64,000 bases of DNA from Prorocentrum cordatum (taxonomy: Eukaryota; Sar; Dinophyceae; Prorocentrales; Prorocentraceae): the NCBI GenBank assembly GCA_963575745.1, contig CAUYUJ010005658.1:1-64000 (forward strand), read 5' to 3'. Shown piece after piece: positions 35,101-47,213 of this stretch; the stretch's first letter is position 1, and every line of letters begins with the position of its first letter. The notes below the pieces were generated by a model. The model was not told where the DNA came from and searched no databases. It saw only the letters and a list, made by a program, of their open reading frames with translations. Made by a program: the position numbers and the translations under genes.

Positions 35101-36513
35101 GATGCCTTCGTCGATGCTCTTGGTGGGCGGGCTGGAGCGCACGGTGGCGGCCCTCGGCGTGACCACGCAAGTCGCCGCGCTCGCAGCCCCCCCAGATGCA
35201 TCCGACGCCGCTCCTGAAGCTTCCAACTTGGCTTCGGACTCGAACCTGCCCGAGCCGCGAGGCGCTGCCAAGCGACCGCCTGCCCTCGACCGCTTGGACA
35301 CATCGGCCACGGCCGACGAAGCTCGCTTGGCGCTGCGACCAGCTCCTGAGGCGGCTGCCGACCTGGCTGCCGCCGCTGCGCCGCTGCCAGCCCCGGCCTT
35401 GGCCTTCGCCCTCGGAGCAACTGGCGTGGGCGGCGGCGGCGCCATCGCGGACGCAGCGCTGGATGCCCCGAACCTGCTCCGGGAGACGAAGCTGCCGCCA
35501 GGAAGCCCGCCGCCTCCAACGCCCCCGCCGCCGCCGCCTCCACCGCCTCCGCCGATCCCCCCAGCGTCGCCGTGAAGAGCTCGATCGCCCGCCGCCGCCT
35601 GTGCAGCGTTGTAGTCCTTAGCCAAGGTCGCGTAGTGATCGTAAGACTCGATCTTGCTCAAGTTCTTTCCCATGATCATCTTTGGCCTGCCGTCGCGCTG
35701 TGTCCTGTCTTCAAAATTCCACATCTGGCGGGCGTGGTCCGGGTGCAAAGTCTCCTCGCTCCTCAGGAGCTGCGTGTCCAGCAGGCACTGTGTCATCGAC
35801 CTCATGGTAACAATCTTGTAGGGCAGCTCTCTCGCTCTGGCGCTCTCCAAGGTCATGAAGACACCCTTGAGCCTCGTGCCCTCCCAGTCGACGAGCTCGG
35901 CGTTGTAGGGCAGCACCTGGGGCGAATCCAAGGGGGCCTTGAAATGCGCGCGGAAGACGGTGTCCTCGATGAAGGCGACGTCCTGGTGCAAGGCGAAATC
36001 GCGAACGTGCCGAAGGACGACCGACTGGGGACACCACGTAGGCTGCTGTGTCTTCATGCGAACCATGCGCCCGCCGCTGAACTGCGCCTTGAAGTCGGGG
36101 TCGTTGTTGAACTTCTCGATGATGGTCTCGACGTTGCCATGCTCGATGAAAGCCTCGCACACCTCCCCACACACCCTGCATACCCATCCAACTGGAGTGG
36201 TGACCACGTCTCCAGTCGCGGGGTCCTGCCACAAGATGCACGCCTCGAACCACTCGACATCTCGACTGCTGTCGTGACAGATCTTGCAGAGCCTGACCTG
36301 GACCTTCGCAGTCGCAGCCCCCTTGGACCCCTCAAGGTGCGGCTTCTTCCCAACTGAACTGGCCGGGCCAAGCCCCGCCTCATTGCCGACATCCTCCTCG
36401 TCTACCTTCATCCAATCTGCAACGGCGGCATCGCCCACTCCCTGTGTGCCACTGGGAACCGCCTGAGACTCAATATCGTCGTCTGACTCCTCGCCGTGGC
36501 CGGGCTCTGCCAT
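32200..36513 (-). CDS. Uncharacterised 1186-residue protein with a four-Cys zinc motif, three exons
   Basis: Exons on the minus strand: 36513-35041, 34893-33043 and 32436-32200 (TAG). Intron 1 is a 147-nt GC-AG intron; intron 2 (606 nt) is GT-AG and contains an R1 fragment. All joins are phase 0. ATG 36513 (MAEPGHGEESDDD) follows a CTGGCAG acceptor 7 nt upstream, suitable for trans-splicing, and a possible relict spliced leader at 36604-36618. Residues 76-119 carry CKIC and CRVCGEVC, a C-x2-C...C-x2-C pattern typical of metal binding. Then come a globular region (about 120-285), a Gly-rich linker, an Ala/Ser/Lys-rich basic segment, and about 690 residues of mainly helical, tryptophan-containing sequence (exons 2 and 3). 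I associate this architecture with uncharacterised dinoflagellate proteins, from memory. Exon 2 reads through a perfect 41-nt palindrome. Function unknown; gene reality well supported by length and composition. Confidence 0.7.
32516..32680 (+). repeat. R1 fragment E inside intron 2 of the 32.2-36.5 kb gene
   Basis: GTTTACCCC, CCGCGGAATGTTCGAGCGCC and CGACATCCCTCGCGAGGGTC follow the order seen in the R1 copies at 37.3 and 47.2 kb, but decayed. Confidence 0.5.
33069..33109. repeat. Perfect 41-nt palindrome inside coding exon 2
   Basis: AACGTTGCTCGTTTCTTACG, one G, then the exact reverse complement. On the minus strand it codes RTLLVSYAVRNEQR without a stop. Confidence 0.95.
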
Positions 36514-36603
36514 CCGAAACCTGCCAGACTTAAGAATGCGAGTGAGTGAGTGGGGCCCGCTGCAATGCCCAAGTGAGGTGACCCTGGTGCCTCTCAAGAC
36601 AAT

Positions 36604-36618
36604 GGAGCCAAAAGGCTG
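36604..36618 (-). other. Possible relict spliced leader (diverged)
   Basis: Minus strand CAGCCTTTTGGCTCC resembles TAGCCATTTTGGCTC of the spliced leader with one gap; the CAAG end is not kept in place. It lies 90 nt upstream of ATG 36513. Confidence 0.35.
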
Positions 36619-37330
36619 AGTACGACGCCAACGCTCCACAACTGAAGCTCGCTACTACACTTGGATCGGGACTATAGCGAGCGGGAGCCGTTACCGTTAG
36701 AGGAGGAGGAGGTGTAAGAGGGGCACATGATGGGGGGGGAGAGAGATGCAGGAGGAAGAGGAAGATGCGGACGGAGAGGGGGCGTCGAAGGAAGGAGGGC
36801 GAGGGCGGCGAGGGGGGCATCGCCCTCCTCCACCGCCTCTCGACGCGCACTCCCGCTCCAAACCCATCCCCCTCCTCCCTTCCTCGCCTACGAGTCTACT
36901 TTATACTGCGTTCCCTGGTGTCATTGTGAGCCGAGTGCAGGGGGGGGGGCACTTGGCGGGGCGCCCAACGAGGCCAGAGGCTAGCTAGAGTAACGCCGCC
37001 TGATCTGCAATCTCTGGGGTCAGAACCGCGCACTTCTCGTGCACAGCACAGCGCGCATGGCACATAGCATAACGCATGGCATAAACACCCCGCGGGAATT
37101 GCCTCCAACTAAGTGCCTGAACCCGTCCAGCGAGAACGATATATTTCTCACGCCCTGGGACGCCGTGACCCCGCCCCTGGCCCCTTCTTAGACCCTAGAC
37201 AAGCCTAGACGTGGCCCTCGCCCTTAGAACCTCAGGCCCTAGGCCGCTATCCTCGGCTGCTCGTGCACGGAACCTGCTTCTGTGATGCATGATGTGACGT
37301 GTCTGCTGCAGTGCGCATGCTACGATGGAG

Positions 37331-37893
37331 TCCCACCAGCCCTCTGGGCGTCGGTGGTTTAACGATTTTCCTCTTCCACCCCTCCCTCTTCCCCTTCGGG
37401 GAGGGGTTTACCCCTCCTCCCACCCCCCCCCCGCTGACCTGGACAGGGGGTTCCGCGGCGCGTTGGAGCGCCCAAGATCGACCCCTGGGCGGGCTAAAAT
37501 TCGACACCCCTCACGAGGATCGCGGCTCCTGAGGGGGGGTGACTGTAATTAGGGAACCCCCCTTCGTTGATCGATCTCATCGAAGATGGCCCCGAGGCCT
37601 CCCAAGACCCAAGAGGCCCCCAGGAGGCCCCCAGGAGACCCCCAAGAAACCCCAATAGACCCCCCAGAGGCACCCAAGCAACGCCCAGGAGGCCCCAAGA
37701 AGCGCCCAGGAGGCCCCCAAAGGCCCCAAGATGGCCCCAAGAGGCCCCAAGAGGCCCCAAGGAGGATCCCGAACGGCCCACAGAGGCCCCCCCGAGGCAC
37801 CCAAGACGCCGAAAAGCCCCTCAGGACGACCCTCTACTCGCCTGGGCGTCGTTTCTGGACGGGCTGGTGGGGATGCGCGAAGCGTCTAGAATT
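37331..37893 (+). repeat. R1 dispersed repeat, copy A
   Basis: Order of landmarks: TCCCACCAGCCCTCTGGGCG, GGAGGGGTTTACCCCTCC, GACACCCCTCACGAGGATCG, TTCGTTGATCGATCTC, a CCAAGA/GGCCCC stretch, and GTTTCTGGACGGGCTGG at the end. It closely parallels 47214-47820. Confidence 0.85.
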
Positions 37894-38329
37894 TCGGCTG
37901 TCGTTGTTGGCCCAGGCTAGGTGCTCTGGTAGTCCCATTTGCTGCCGATCCAAAAGTCATTATCACTATGGCACTATGGCATAGCGGCATAACGGTCGGC
38001 TCTTCGGCCCCTAGGTCCGCCCATGGCGGCGCGTGCTCGGATGGAGAGGTGAGGGCGGGGATTGATCCGCCCTCGCTTCTGGGTCGCTCGAAGGGTCACC
38101 GAGGCTCCCCCTTCGGCCCCGTTCCGAAAACGTCAAAGCAAACAGCATACAGCATACAGATAAGAAGATGTGGGCTCACTCTCACAGACACAGACAAAAC
38201 GTACCTGACTTATATTTGAACGACCTGCGTGCTGCGCCCCACATCCTCATCGCTTTCACCGTGAAGGGTCACAGCTAAAGTAGGAAAAGTTAAATAATTG
38301 AATAGTGACCTCGCCTGGAATACCGAAGT

Positions 38330-41300
38330 TCATGGATCTGACCACCATGGCATGTAGGGGCACAAATAAAAAGGGTAGAGCACGGCAGCGGCGCACGGGA
38401 GCGAGAACGCCTCCCCGCTCAACTGGCGAAGCTGGTTGCTAGAGAAAGCACTGAAATCAATGTCCGGCCAGCCCTGCATGCGCATCATGTCTGAACCACT
38501 CAACGCGTAGTCCATCTCGAACGAGTACAACACCGTGGACGTCGCCAGGGTACCGGTTCCCTGCTTCCATGGAGACCGCAGGACAGACTGACTCAAGTTG
38601 GCAAACCAACCTGCCCGAACATCACAATCTTTCGGGACAGTGCTCTCTGCGGCGCCAGCAGCGCTCAGCTCGTTGGTACTGCGCTTGCCCTTCTTGCTCT
38701 TCTTGGAACATTGTAATGACTGGATCCGAACCGCCCAAGCGCAATCGAGAATGTCATGAATATTGGGGCGATTCGGTACACCGTGCAAATGGACGTCCGC
38801 CTTCGACGTCCATCCCTTGTAAGAACTGCTGATGCCCAACTTGCCACGGACAGTGACTGAATCAGACTGCCATTGAGCGAACGCCTTCTGGTTGGCCTGC
38901 TTGCCAACATCGGCCGTGGCGCACTCCTCGGGGGGGCGGGGGCTGGGGCGGAAAACTGGCGGGGGGGCCCTTCAAACAACAAAACCCTGAATCCTGAATG
39001 CGCGACTCCAAGCTACCCTCGCGCCCCCGCGAGGCCCCTCGGAAAGACACGCGGAGCGCGATCCGGCATTGTGCCTCGGGCGCAGAGTGGGTGCATCCTA
39101 CAGTCCTAAAGTCTTGCAGCCTCAATCATCACCCCTGAAGGTCCAGACTGCGTTCTTGCAAATATTGAGCCTCGCCGCCGTTCCCCGCCACTTGTTGCGG
39201 GACTCTGGGGGCGGCAATGTTCAAACGCTGCGAGAATCGTTGCCTTCGAATCTGGGCGGGGCGGGGGGCGAGATCGAACGCCACCGCCCCCCCGCCCCAA
39301 GAACGCCCGAAGAGGCCCCCGAGACGCCCCGAGGCCCCCCCCCACAACCCCAAGAAGTCCCATGGCCCAACGGCCTTCCCAAGAGCCCCCAAGAAGCCAA
39401 AAATCGTCTCCAAGAGGCCAGCGACTGCCACTTGAGCCCCAGGAGGCGTCGAGGAAGGACACCGCGAGATCCCGAACAACGCCCGCGAACCCACGCCCAT
39501 GCACGGCGGCGGGATAAGGGATCGGACATAGGCCGAAGGCAGCCTGAGAACCGTCGCCCCCCACGGGCGGCAAAACTGGGCACCCCAAAAATTGCTTCAG
39601 CGCGTCGCCGCAGTCGGGCCCCCAGGAAACATCCCGGGCCCAGAAAGAAACACCCCGAAATCCATGAAGGAACAACCTGTTCTGAAACGACCGTCGGGCT
39701 TCTGAGAAGCAATGTGGGAGGCTTGCGGCAGGCGCGCCTTCCTGGGCCCTGGCCCTGCGCCCCTGCAGGAAAAAGGTGGAGGGCATAATGGGATAGGGAT
39801 AGGATGGGATAGGAGACGCGCAAACAAGGAGAAGAGACACGCAGAGAGAGACAACTCAAGCGCGCTCCTGTGAGAAACAATTTAACAAACTTTACCTGCA
39901 ACTACTAAAATTAACTCGACCAGCGGCCAGTGAGTCGCATCTTGGCATGAATCCATCGGGCCCCTCCTCCCCTCCCCCCCCTCCCCCACCTCCCCCGCCC
40001 CCCCCCCTTCGTGCTCCAGACTGGCTCGAAATCCTGAAGGGCCTGAATGAGTCACTTCCTGCTGTGAGTCGTTCACCCCCCCCCCTGCTCCTCCCCCCGC
40101 TCCCCGCGTTCTGGAAAGCCCGACGTCCACGGGGGCCCGAACCACTCGCCTCCTCCTGGTGTCATTCGTTCGGGCCTCTCCCCCGGCCCCCCCCCCCCCA
40201 TCATCATCTCCTTCCTCCCCCCCCTCCTACAAGGGCCGCGGAATCCTGAGGGCCCCGGCGACTCACCTCCAGGTGTGAATTGTTCGGGCCCCTCCTCTTT
40301 CCCCCCCTCCCCCTCCTCTCCCCTGGGGGGCCCGAAAGCCAGAGGGGTCCCGAATGCGCTCCAAAAGTGCTTCAAGAAGCCTCCAAGAGGGCCCCGAGAC
40401 GCTCTGAGAGGGTCACAAAAGGGTTTTTACAAGGCCCAACAACTTGTTGCGAAAACGGGCCGTCTTCGTGACAAGTTAAGGCCCCGCTTGGGGGCGTCCT
40501 GGGGCTCTCTTGGGCCAATCCGAGGGCCCTCTAGGGAAGGCCGAAGAGCGCCCCAAGCCGGGCCAAAGAAGGCCCCGACAAGGCCCCAACCACGCTAGCC
40601 GCTAGCTAGATCATGATAGAGCATAGAGGCGTAGAGTAGAGTCAGAGTAGAGAGCTGGGCGCGAGCCCTCTTGGCCCAAGCGCCCTTGTGGAGCCTTCTT
40701 GGAAAACCCAAGGCGGCTCCAAGAAGGCCCAGGGTCGCTCAAAGAGTGACCCGAAGGCGCTCCCAGATGGCCCCAAGAGGGCATGAATAAAGGCCCTACA
40801 ACGCGTCACGAAAACGGGCCGTCTTCGCGACGACTTGTAGGCCCCACTTGGAGCGCCCTCGAGCCCTGGAGCCCCCTCTGAGGGCCCTAGTGACCCTAGT
40901 GAAGCCCAAGACGGGTCCAAGAAGGCCCCGACAAGGCCCCAACCACGTTCTATATCATGATAGGGCCTGGGGCTGGACGCGAGCCCTCTTGGCGCCCTTG
41001 CGGTGCCTTCTTGGAGAACCCAAGACGGCCCCAATCCAAGAGGGCCCCGAGACGCTCCAGGACGGCCCCAGTAGGTGGGGCCTTGGAGGGGATGCACGCG
41101 CCCTGCGCCTCGGCGTTGCAATCGGCACCTGAAGTGCAAAGCCTCAGCGCTGCAGGGCGTTAGCGCCCGATGGCCTGGGGCCTAGGGCACAAGAGCTCAG
41201 GCCGAACATTTGAAGCCCAAGGCCGGCCTAGGGCTGAAGCTTGATGCATCGGGCATAGGGGGGGCCAGGACGAGGGCCTAGCGCCTAGGGCCTAGGGCCG

Positions 41301-44300
41301 AGGCTTGCGCGAGAGGTATGATGTCCAATGCCTCCGTGGCATGGCTTGGGCATGCTTAACTGGGTCCTAAGAAATAAAGCCCATGGCCTCGGGCCTATGG
41401 CCCATGGCGCGGGGCTTCGGCGCAGGGCAAGCTGGGGGCCGAGGCTTAAGGCCCGAGGCCAAGGTGGCGTTAAGGCTGCGTGTGGGGGGGGGGGGGGGGG
41501 GGGGGGGGCTGAGGCCTAAGACTTGCAGTCTGGCGCCTAATGCCTAGGTAGGCAGGTAGGGCCTAGGATAGGACCATCTTTTGCCTGGGCCCCCCGCGCT
41601 GCGGCCTGAGGCCGAAGGCCCAGGGCCCAGGGCCAAGCCATGAGCATTAAGCCTTGAGCTCAAATAGCACGGGTTATGGACGAGGGCTTTCTGCCATCAG
41701 GCGTCGGGGTTAGGCTTGGCGGCGGTTGCGAAAAATGGTTCGCGGCTCGGGTTGGGAGCTGAAAGCTTAGGGCGCCAGGCGCATGCCGTGAGGTCTGAGG
41801 GTCTATGGCCAGGTCTTGAGGCTTAGAGCTTAGAGCCCTAGCCCTTAGCCCTAAGGCCAAGCCCCCCTAGGCCCTAGGCCCTAGGCCCTAGGCCAAAGGC
41901 ATTGGGCGCCATGCGCTGGGCCTGAAGGCGCGCGCCTCGAGCTTCGAGCCCGCCGCGGGGCTGTGGGGCGTAGGGGGGTGGGGGCGGTTTGAAACGCATC
42001 TCGCTCGCCGTGCTGCATAAACTCATATCGTGGGCGGCCCGATGCGAACGACATGTCGTCGCTGCGACTGACCTCGATGGCGCGTGGAACGGGGGTGCGA
42101 TGCATGCGCCCTGCGCCTTTGGGTGTCAACCAGAGTCTTCGGCCTAGAGTTTTAATGTCTTCTGAACCTTACTAAGGGCAGGGCCTAGGGCCTAGGGCCT
42201 GGGACCGAGTGCCCAGGGGCAAAGGCCGGAGGTCGAATGCCTAGAGAGCCTGCCTCTACGGCTCTAAGGCTGAGGCCGAGGGCCCCATGGCCCCTAGGGC
42301 CCAAGGGCCCTAAGGCTCTAAGGCCTTCAGGCCTAGGGTCTGAGGCTCATGCGGGAGGTACGAGGACCAAAGCCTAGGCCGCATGGCTTAGCAAGCCTAA
42401 GGCTGGTACCTAGGAGCTACGGCATAGGGGCTCGGGCCTCGGGCCTTTGATGCCTTAAGGCCTGTGGCATCGGGCCTCGGGCTGGGGCCGTCGATGCTGA
42501 CGGCCTAAGGCCTAGTGCCTATGCGCTGCTAGAGCCTGGCTGTCGAGGCCTCAGGCTTAAGGCTGAATGCCTGAGGCCTATGGGCAAAGAAGCTAGGGCT
42601 AGGGGCTAGGGCTAGCGGCTAAGGCTTTAGGACTTAAATGCCACAGCCGAGGGCTCTGAGCCTCAGGACCTATGGTCAAAAGCCTACAGCCTACAGCCTG
42701 AAGCTTGCGCGTGAAGGCTGTGGCCTAAGGCCTAAATCACAGCGGTTAAGCTTGGGGCTCTGGACATAGGGCTCAGGCCTAAGGCTTGTGGATGATGGCA
42801 GGGGCCTTAGGGCCCTAGGCCCTAGGGCCTAGGGCCCCAGGGCTTGCGCCTCAGGCCCGATGCGCAAAGCCCGAGAGCGCCGAGGGCCCGACAGCCCGAG
42901 GTCTGGGGCTTAAGGCCAAAGCTCCAGGACCTAGGCCTAAGGCTAAGGCTAGGGCCGAAGGCCCAGGGGCTGGCTCAGGGCCGAGCGGCTGGCTAGGGGC
43001 CAGGGCGCAGGGCCGACAAGTTCCTAGCCAGGGCCCAAGGGCTGAGGGCCTAGGATCGCAAATGGCATGGGGGCCTGGGGTAATGCCGCCCAGGCATGGC
43101 CTGGGGCAGTTGCCAAGCGTCGCTTAAGCGTAGACCCTAGCGTTTAGATAGAATCGGCCCTCGGCCCTGGAGCCTAGCCCAGGGCCGAGTACTACTAGCT
43201 TTACTAGCTAGCAGCTAGCAGCAGCGCAGCTTCGAAGGTCGGCGGCAAGCCAAAACCTCGGTCCGCCCAGGGGCACTTGCCAGAAGGACGAGGGACTCTG
43301 ATATTCTCCGGGCAACTTTGTCCGAGATGCTCGAAAGTACGTTTTGTCTCCGGGCCACTTTTGAGGGGCGACTGCAAAATGTTCAAAAATGTTCGGTAGA
43401 GATGTTCGAAAATGTTCAAAAATGCTCGTGTGGATGAAGAATGTTCGAAAATGTTCAAAAATGTTCGAAACATGTAAAACAAATGTTCAAAAAATGTTCG
43501 AACAATGTCAAGAAAATGTTTAAAAAATGTTCGAACAATGTCCGAAAAATGTTCGGCCCGACCAGAATGTTCAAAAATGTTCGGTGGCGGTGCTCGGTTA
43601 GGCCAAAATGTTCGAATCTGGTCGGCTAGCATGCGCGGAGCTGCGGCCCTCTCCGGGCCGACCCCCGCAGAGTGCGGCCCGTCTGGGCCGCCGCAAAAAT
43701 CACGCAGAGAGAACTGGTTCTCGGACCGAGCGGCTGGTGCAACTGAGGCCCGCGCAACTGGAACCCCATGCAGATGATGCCCGCGGTTCGCGACACCACG
43801 GCTTGTCCCCCGTCTGTGTGGCGACCTGTGGCGCCAAAGGCAGCGCGGCAGAAGAGTGGGGGGCGACGCGGCTGGCGATGAGTAGACAAGAACAGATGGT
43901 GTGCAGACTTATAACAGTGTCTGTGATTCAAGCGAGTAAAAAGCTCAACGGCAGCCGCGCGGCGGCGAACAGCATATATACTTAGATTTAGATAGTCACA
44001 CTCTTAACTAATGCCATAAGCGGTATAACAACGATGAATATACTGAATATTGGGTGGGCGCGACAGAACGTCACAAAACCCAATAATAATCGCTGCATCG
44101 GCCGCTAAGCCGCTAGAGTCTAGAGGCTAGAGAAACGCGCAAATATTACTGACCTAACACATGTCGCACGTTAACACATGGTTGATGACTCTTAACTGTA
44201 ACTCATAACCGTTACCCCTGGCATGACGACTGGACTACACTGACTACGCCCAACTCCTTAAGTAAGTATTGCGTTGGCTGGTCGCGATGCTACGAACAAA

Positions 44301-46679
44301 GCGAAATTCACAAGCTCGAGCCATGAAGCGCGTGGCCCATGGGGGCCAAACCATTTGTCAAATTCGCTCTGGGAAGCTGGCCGCGAGGAGACAGGAAACA
44401 CGTCGACAAAGCCATCGAAACCACAGTTCCTTGCCGACGCCATACTTTAACTCCGTTGCAGGCAACGCCCGAGCAGCTCACAACATTCGAGAACAAGTCA
44501 CTTGTTTCCGCATGTTGTGAGCGGCGAATTAGAAACTAAGTTAAGCTTCAACATGGAACAACAAACAGGAGGCAAGAAAATAACAACTGAAGCGACATTG
44601 GCACACTAGCCGAACCATTGGCATTAGCACTTTGACGGCATAACGATGGCGCAAGGCAACATTATGTGAAACTGTAGGCCTCGATTTTTTAAATAAGCAT
44701 TCCCCCAACAAGCTTTGAGCCAATTAAACATATAGAAGCACGCTGAGACTGTCGGGGAGAAGGCCCAGCAAAGTTGGAAAACACAGGAACGAAAATCGGC
44801 ATGAGGGGGATGAACAAATCGAGGCGAACAGGAAAAAGGCCTTGGGGGGGGTTGCGACGAGACTGCAACGTCGGTCCTGCCGCGCGTGGGCCTCGCTCTC
44901 GTCGAGGGTGGCAGGCAAGAACTCTGACAGACGGGTGGGGGGTGACAGCCTGCGGAGGGCCACGATCGAGTCCACGCGCTTGGAGATCCAAGTCAAGGCC
45001 TCATGGCCGCCGAGGTGATCGTCCACGCCCAGGATGTAAAGCCTGGGTCGGCGAGGGGGGGGGGGGGAGGGGGGGGGAGAAGGAGGCCCTGCCCCCTGGA
45101 AAACTGACGCCGCTGCCGATATTTTCCCCCGGCCGCTCGGCACGACAACCTAAACAAAAACTTACATCAAATGACGGATTGACGTGGCTGTGAGGGTTGA
45201 GGTATACATGTGGAACTCGGCCTCGTGCGAACACTGCGTGGGCTACAGCGAAATACAATGCAACACAATACATCAATAAAAGAAACCCGCACGCACAAGG
45301 CACGCGGCACGGCTGAGCCACAAAGCCCCAGGATGTGTTCGAACGAGACGCGTGAAACATACCTGCCATACCTGCGCATGCACCTCAAAGACGGAAGGTG
45401 GAGGCGGATGAGATGGGATTGCTACGTTACTCTTGCGTGATTGCCCCACCTTGCACCCCCTAGGCCCTAGGACCTAGACCCCTCCCCAACCAATAACTAA
45501 TAGCTGGCTAGAAGAACTAACCTGTTGGACCACGCCCCCCCCCCCCCCGCTCCCTGTGACACTTGCAGAACGCATGACTCGATCACGCTTGTCCCAAAAA
45601 GGCGAAACAGAGGAGTGACGCAATGTGCCCAGGCGGCAGCGCCACCAAACATAATCTAAAACGAGTGAACGATTGAACGGCAACCAGCAGAACCGCTTGC
45701 GATCCATCTCGCTCCAGATGGACGCGTCCATCAGAAAGATCTTGACCTTGTACTTGTGAAACTCGCACCTGGCACAGAACGACTCGAGGTAAGTCATGCC
45801 ATCATGACCCACGCGGTTCTTGAACTCGACGATCTCCTCCACGAGGAAGCCATGCGGCTTGTCTTCCTCAAGGTGGCGGAAGAAATCGTCGAACACTGTG
45901 TTGTATTTCGGATGGTCCTCTGGCGACAACGTGCCGTGGTCGGCCCTGAACTTCGTGAACGGCTGGCATGGGAGACCTATGGTCGACAAGTGTACACGAG
46001 GACGCTTCCCACACACGCACTGGTGAGACTCACACTGCTCCACTGTCGGGTCCATGGCGGCCGCCATGCTGCGGTACAAATGGCTGTGTGAGAACGTTCT
46101 CTTGAAGACGTGGGAAAGGAAACGGCGAGCTGTCTTCTTGAGGTCGTTGAAGGACTGAGTCTCAGCGCGCATGCCAAAACACTCGAATACCATATGCTCA
46201 GCTCCAGTTCCAGAACAACTGCTCTCGTGCTTCATGACGCCCGTCGGCTCTGATGGCAGCCTCGCACGTTCAGTTTCCATGGCTGTTATGATGTACTTCA
46301 TCCACCACTCAGCGCCCCGAGGGATCTGAATTGGGGCATGGCTCGCAAGCCAAGCTGCTGGCATCCGGCCATGGCCTGGCCCACGAGGAGGGCTCCGTGA
46401 CCTGGACCTGCTGATCGAAGGGGGCCTGTGCCGATCGCACATCTCATGCGACGCCGCCGCTGCGCCCGTGACAGCGGGAGGCTGCGCAACTGGGCGTGCC
46501 TGACTGCTCTGCCCGGAGCCGCGCAGACGCAGGGTCTCCAGACTCAGGGCGTCCTGGTCTGAGTCTATGGCATCTACATGTGCAGCGCTGGGGGCGCCTG
46601 CGCGGCCATGGCTGGCTGGCGGGCGGTCCAACATCGAGGCGAGGTCTTCACTGGAGTCGCCCTGAGATACTGACGACAT
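38330..46679 (-). CDS. C5 cytosine DNA methyltransferase-like protein, three exons
   Basis: Predicted to move a methyl group from S-adenosylmethionine to cytosine C5. Exons: 46679-45694, 45042-44859, 38926-38330 (TGA); 1767 nt, about 588 residues. ATG 46679 lies 9 nt after a TTCGCAG acceptor. An N-terminal low-complexity, SR-rich region (1-125) precedes motif I (SSCSGTGAEHMVF, 153-165), motif IV with catalytic Cys (GLPCQPF, 235-241), a motif VI-like VEEIVEF (280-286, EEI instead of the usual ENV), and motif VIII DRKRLYILGV, which appears only when exons 1 and 2 are joined across the 651-nt GT-AG intron. Exon 3 supplies a motif X-like LRQLSGEAFSLPCAAAVL (GEA where GNS/GNA is usual). A Cys cluster (CESHQCVCG) sits at 216-224. 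The second intron is about 5.9 kb and repeat-filled; the end of exon 2 is uncertain, and further small exons could hide there. Capture of such methyltransferases by dinoflagellate retrotransposons has been reported; no reverse transcriptase is seen here. Confidence 0.75.
39290..39460 (+). repeat. CCAAGA/GGCCCC tract in the methyltransferase intron
   Basis: GCCCCAAGAACG, GAGGCCCCCGAGACGCC and AAGAGCCCCCAAGAAGCC words; plus orientation, antisense to the gene. Confidence 0.7.
40335..41090 (+). repeat. Tandem 300-bp CCAAGA-type units in the methyltransferase intron
   Basis: GAAAACGGGCCGTCTTCG recurs at about 40450 and 40810, GAAGGCCCCGACAAGGCCCC at about 40565 and 40920, and GGCGCGAGCCCTCTTGG-type sequence at about 40657 and 40977. 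Confidence 0.75.
41100..43180. repeat. Two-kilobase degenerate GGCCTAGG/GGCCTAAGG tract
   Basis: Short, mostly self-complementary words (GGCCTAGGGCC, CCTAAGGCC, GGCCTCAGGC) repeat with no fixed period. No gene. A 20-odd base G run lies at about 41485-41508. One gene-like island at 41900-42130 is not convincing. Confidence 0.9.
43376..43630. repeat. ATGTTCG array, AT-rich
   Basis: About 20 copies of AAAATGTTCG/AAAATGTTCA at 10-20 bp spacing, in strong contrast with the GC-rich flanks. It lies within the long methyltransferase intron. Confidence 0.9.
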
Positions 46680-47213
46680 ACCTCGGCTGCGAATTGTAAG
46701 CGCATAAAAACATAACACCCTGAAGCCAAACATCTCAGCGACGAACAGAAAGGCGAACATCCAAGCGGGAGGGGCAACATAAAACGGTGAACGGCTCTCC
46801 TGGTTCCTGGCGAGCCGCGTGGCCCTCGTCGAAACTGGCAGAACGCAAAGCATGTGTGAGTCGGGGGTGGGGGGGGGGGGGGTGTATGAGTATCTGTCAA
46901 GTCGCACCGACGAACGCCCCCTGGTGACCCTGGTGTTGGGCGTTCCTGCCAGACTTCCCCACGCCAAATCAAGCCCTCCTTCTATCTATCTATCATCACT
47001 ATATTATCCTCTCTCCTTCTTCTCCTCCGCCCCTGCCCCCAGACTCCGGCCCGCCCCCCTGCCGTCGCGCTGGGCTCTGACCGACGGAGGGGGCCCCCAT
47101 CTGGGCAGCTGAGCGAAGTTTCTGTCTCTGGCTGCGTCGCGATGTGCGACGCAAGACGCCAGCCCCGTCGCCCCCGGTTGAATCTCTTGCGCCGCCGAAA
47201 ATGGAAAACAAAA

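Noticed and set aside
46730-46748. Possible relict spliced leader upstream of the methyltransferase
   Set aside because: CTGAAGCCAAAC is only a loose match (about 9 of 12) and the rest does not align.
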